Below, one piece after another: positions 22,272-23,176 of a stretch of 23,176 bases of DNA. A program made the translations under genes and the position numbers. Position 1 is the stretch's first letter, and every line of letters starts with the position of its first letter. The stretch comes from CAZXVU01 sp964644465 (GTDB lineage Bacteria > Chlamydiota > Chlamydiia > Chlamydiales > SM23-39): NCBI GenBank assembly GCA_964644465.1, contig CAZXVU010000024.1, positions 1 to 23,176 of the forward strand, written 5' to 3'. Below the pieces are notes generated by a model, which saw only the letters and a list, made by a program, of their open reading frames with translations, ran no database searches and was not told the DNA's origin.

Positions 22272-23139
22272 CAAACTTGATGAGTTTCTGAACATCTTTT
22301 TCACTCAAACGGATGACTTCCGCTTTTCCTTGCGATAGAAAACGGGGTGATTCGAGAAGGATAGGAAAGGGAGATTCCACAGTTTTGTATTGATACCCAT
22401 GGATGAAATCCGTTCCCTGGAAAGGTCCTGCAAATTCTTTGTGAACTAACTCAGTCCAGTTCTTGTCGTTTCTATGGCTCCAAGTCTGCACTTTTTTGAG
22501 CATCTCATCTTGAGTCCTCACCCAGCTGTAATGGTGGAACATCGGCTCGCCGTCGACTCCGATCACATGGCGGCGCTTTGGACCTGGAAGAAGGTCATAG
22601 ATCGCGTCCCTCTCTTCCTTTCTCAAAATAAGCTCAGGGTTCAAAGACCTTTTCTGCGCCAACACGATCGAATCTTCCCAGTGCAGCGCTTGATAGCGGG
22701 GCTCGCGGAAATACCAATAATTAGCCAGTTTTAACGCCGTATGGCATTGATAATCGCTGCAATCGAGCCATTCATTAAACCGAGCTCCATCGGCGATCTC
22801 ATCTGCATCGAGAAATAGGACCGTTTCGATTTCCTCTTTCAGAAAGGAATAGCCGATCAGACGAGATAAACTGTGCCAAAAATGAGCGGGATCGATCATC
22901 TTCCAGACTCTCTTAGGAATTTTAATATGATACGGATATTCAACGAAAAGACATCCCGGAAAGGAAGCATAGATTTCATTGAGAAGAGAGCGGTTTTCAG
23001 GGGTCCCGTCAAAAAAATGATTGCATACAGGAACAATCACCTGCTCAGAAAAAAGTTGAACCTGCTCTAAGCAAGGCTTGATAAAGCGGCTTTCATTCGA
23101 ACAAAAATTGACAATCGATGCAACGGGATGCTTTTTCAT
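22228..23139 (-). CDS. glycosyltransferase-like protein
   Basis: The protein has 303 residues from the ATG at 23139. It opens MKKHPVASIVNFCSNESRF, a first-strand pattern of GT-A glycosyltransferases, and has VLFLDADEIADG (107-118), where Asp111-Ala-Asp113 is the DxD-type metal/nucleotide-sugar site. Conserved-looking aromatic stretches (ANYWYFREPRY, FHHYSWVR) follow. No membrane helix is clear, so it is likely cytosolic or peripheral, acting on surface glycan or a protein. The sugar and acceptor are unknown. ATG 23154, five codons upstream, is also open, but it lies inside an extended -10-like TGATATGAT, which favours 23139. The 3' end overlaps the C39-like gene by 44 bp. Confidence 0.65.
   Translation of the reverse strand: MKKHPVASIVNFCSNESRFIKPCLEQVQLFSEQVIVPVCNHFFDGTPENRSLLNEIYASFPGCLFVEYPYHIKIPKRVWKMIDPAHFWHSLSRLIGYSFLKEEIETVLFLDADEIADGARFNEWLDCSDYQCHTALKLANYWYFREPRYQALHWEDSIVLAQKRSLNPELILRKEERDAIYDLLPGPKRRHVIGVDGEPMFHHYSWVRTQDEMLKKVQTWSHRNDKNWTELVHKEFAGPFQGTDFIHGYQYKTVESPFPILLESPRFLSQGKAEVIRLSEKDVQKLIKFVKHPFLEWVSETFL
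22245..22267. other. hairpin in the 3' overlap of two convergent genes
   Basis: ACA-C-CCATT (22245-22253) pairs with AATGG-A-TGT (22259-22267) with one mismatch around CCAGG. On the minus strand CTGAGACTTTTCTTT follows, which is only loosely T-rich. It could terminate the glycosyltransferase transcript, but the evidence is thin. Confidence 0.25.
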
Positions 23140-23149
23140 AGGTCTTGGT

Positions 23150-23158
23150 ATCATATCA
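23150..23158 (-). promoter_or_regulatory. possible extended -10 of the glycosyltransferase gene
   Basis: TGATATGAT on the minus strand fits TG-n-TATGAT, 10 nt before the ATG at 23139. The -35 position is at the window edge and cannot be judged. Confidence 0.25.
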
Positions 23159-23176
23159 GATTTGTGAAATTTCCGC

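Overview
This window looks like a piece of a draft scaffold from a Chlamydiae genome, most likely an environmental ('chlamydia-like', Parachlamydiales-type) lineage rather than Chlamydia itself. The pointers are two small outer-membrane proteins that keep the MOMP-like 'VGNP/IGNPADPALM' N-terminus and a 'PYIGxKYSR'-type motif, a very short Hc2-like histone, an RsbU-type membrane phosphatase close to enolase, and type II secretion-linked genes near a mutL-pepP pair. Three runs of exactly 100 N (13295-13394, 17204-17303, 20081-20180) are scaffold gaps. I identified everything by reading the sequence; no database search was run.

Layout. 8-3971 (+): two pseudopilin-like proteins and a membrane-anchored protein, apparently the tail of a type II secretion cluster, with an OPT-family oligopeptide transporter gene between them. 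3968-8357 (-): a tightly overlapped operon mutL-pepP-PhoR-like sensor kinase, meeting the first block tail to tail. 8404-10433 (+): a MOMP-like porin and a CCA/poly(A) nucleotidyltransferase. 10430-11904: a small accessory patch with an unrecognised 161-residue protein (-) and a divergently transcribed Fic protein (+) across an AT-rich promoter region. 11926-13579 (-): Hc2-like protein and RsbU. 13590-16728 (+): SpoU-type methyltransferase, rsgA and eno, overlapped start to stop. 16780-17166 (+): conserved-looking hypothetical. 17167-17797: gene-free repeat and terminator region containing an assembly artefact. 17798-21482 (-): tRNA-Arg(ACG), a metallo-beta-lactamase (glyoxalase II-like) hydrolase, a 2-Cys peroxiredoxin, fumC and a second MOMP-like protein. 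21597-23139: a C39-like cysteine-peptidase protein (+) and a glycosyltransferase-like protein (-) overlapping at their 3' ends.

How the parts fit. Most genes are ordinary housekeeping: mismatch repair, proline peptidase, tRNA 3'-end maturation, ribosome assembly, glycolysis, TCA cycle and peroxide defence. The accessory or host-facing part is the OPT transporter, the porins, the Fic protein and the C39-like protein.

The points most worth checking are: a Fic protein whose auto-inhibitory glutamate appears to be glutamine while its catalytic motif is intact; an OPT gene that seems to have displaced the start of a pseudopilin gene; several starts with a -10-like box right in front of the ATG and no Shine-Dalgarno (possible leaderless mRNAs); a protein-coding gene starting 6 nt after a tRNA; and a 55-bp exact duplication on both sides of one N-gap that marks the gap as an unmerged contig overlap.
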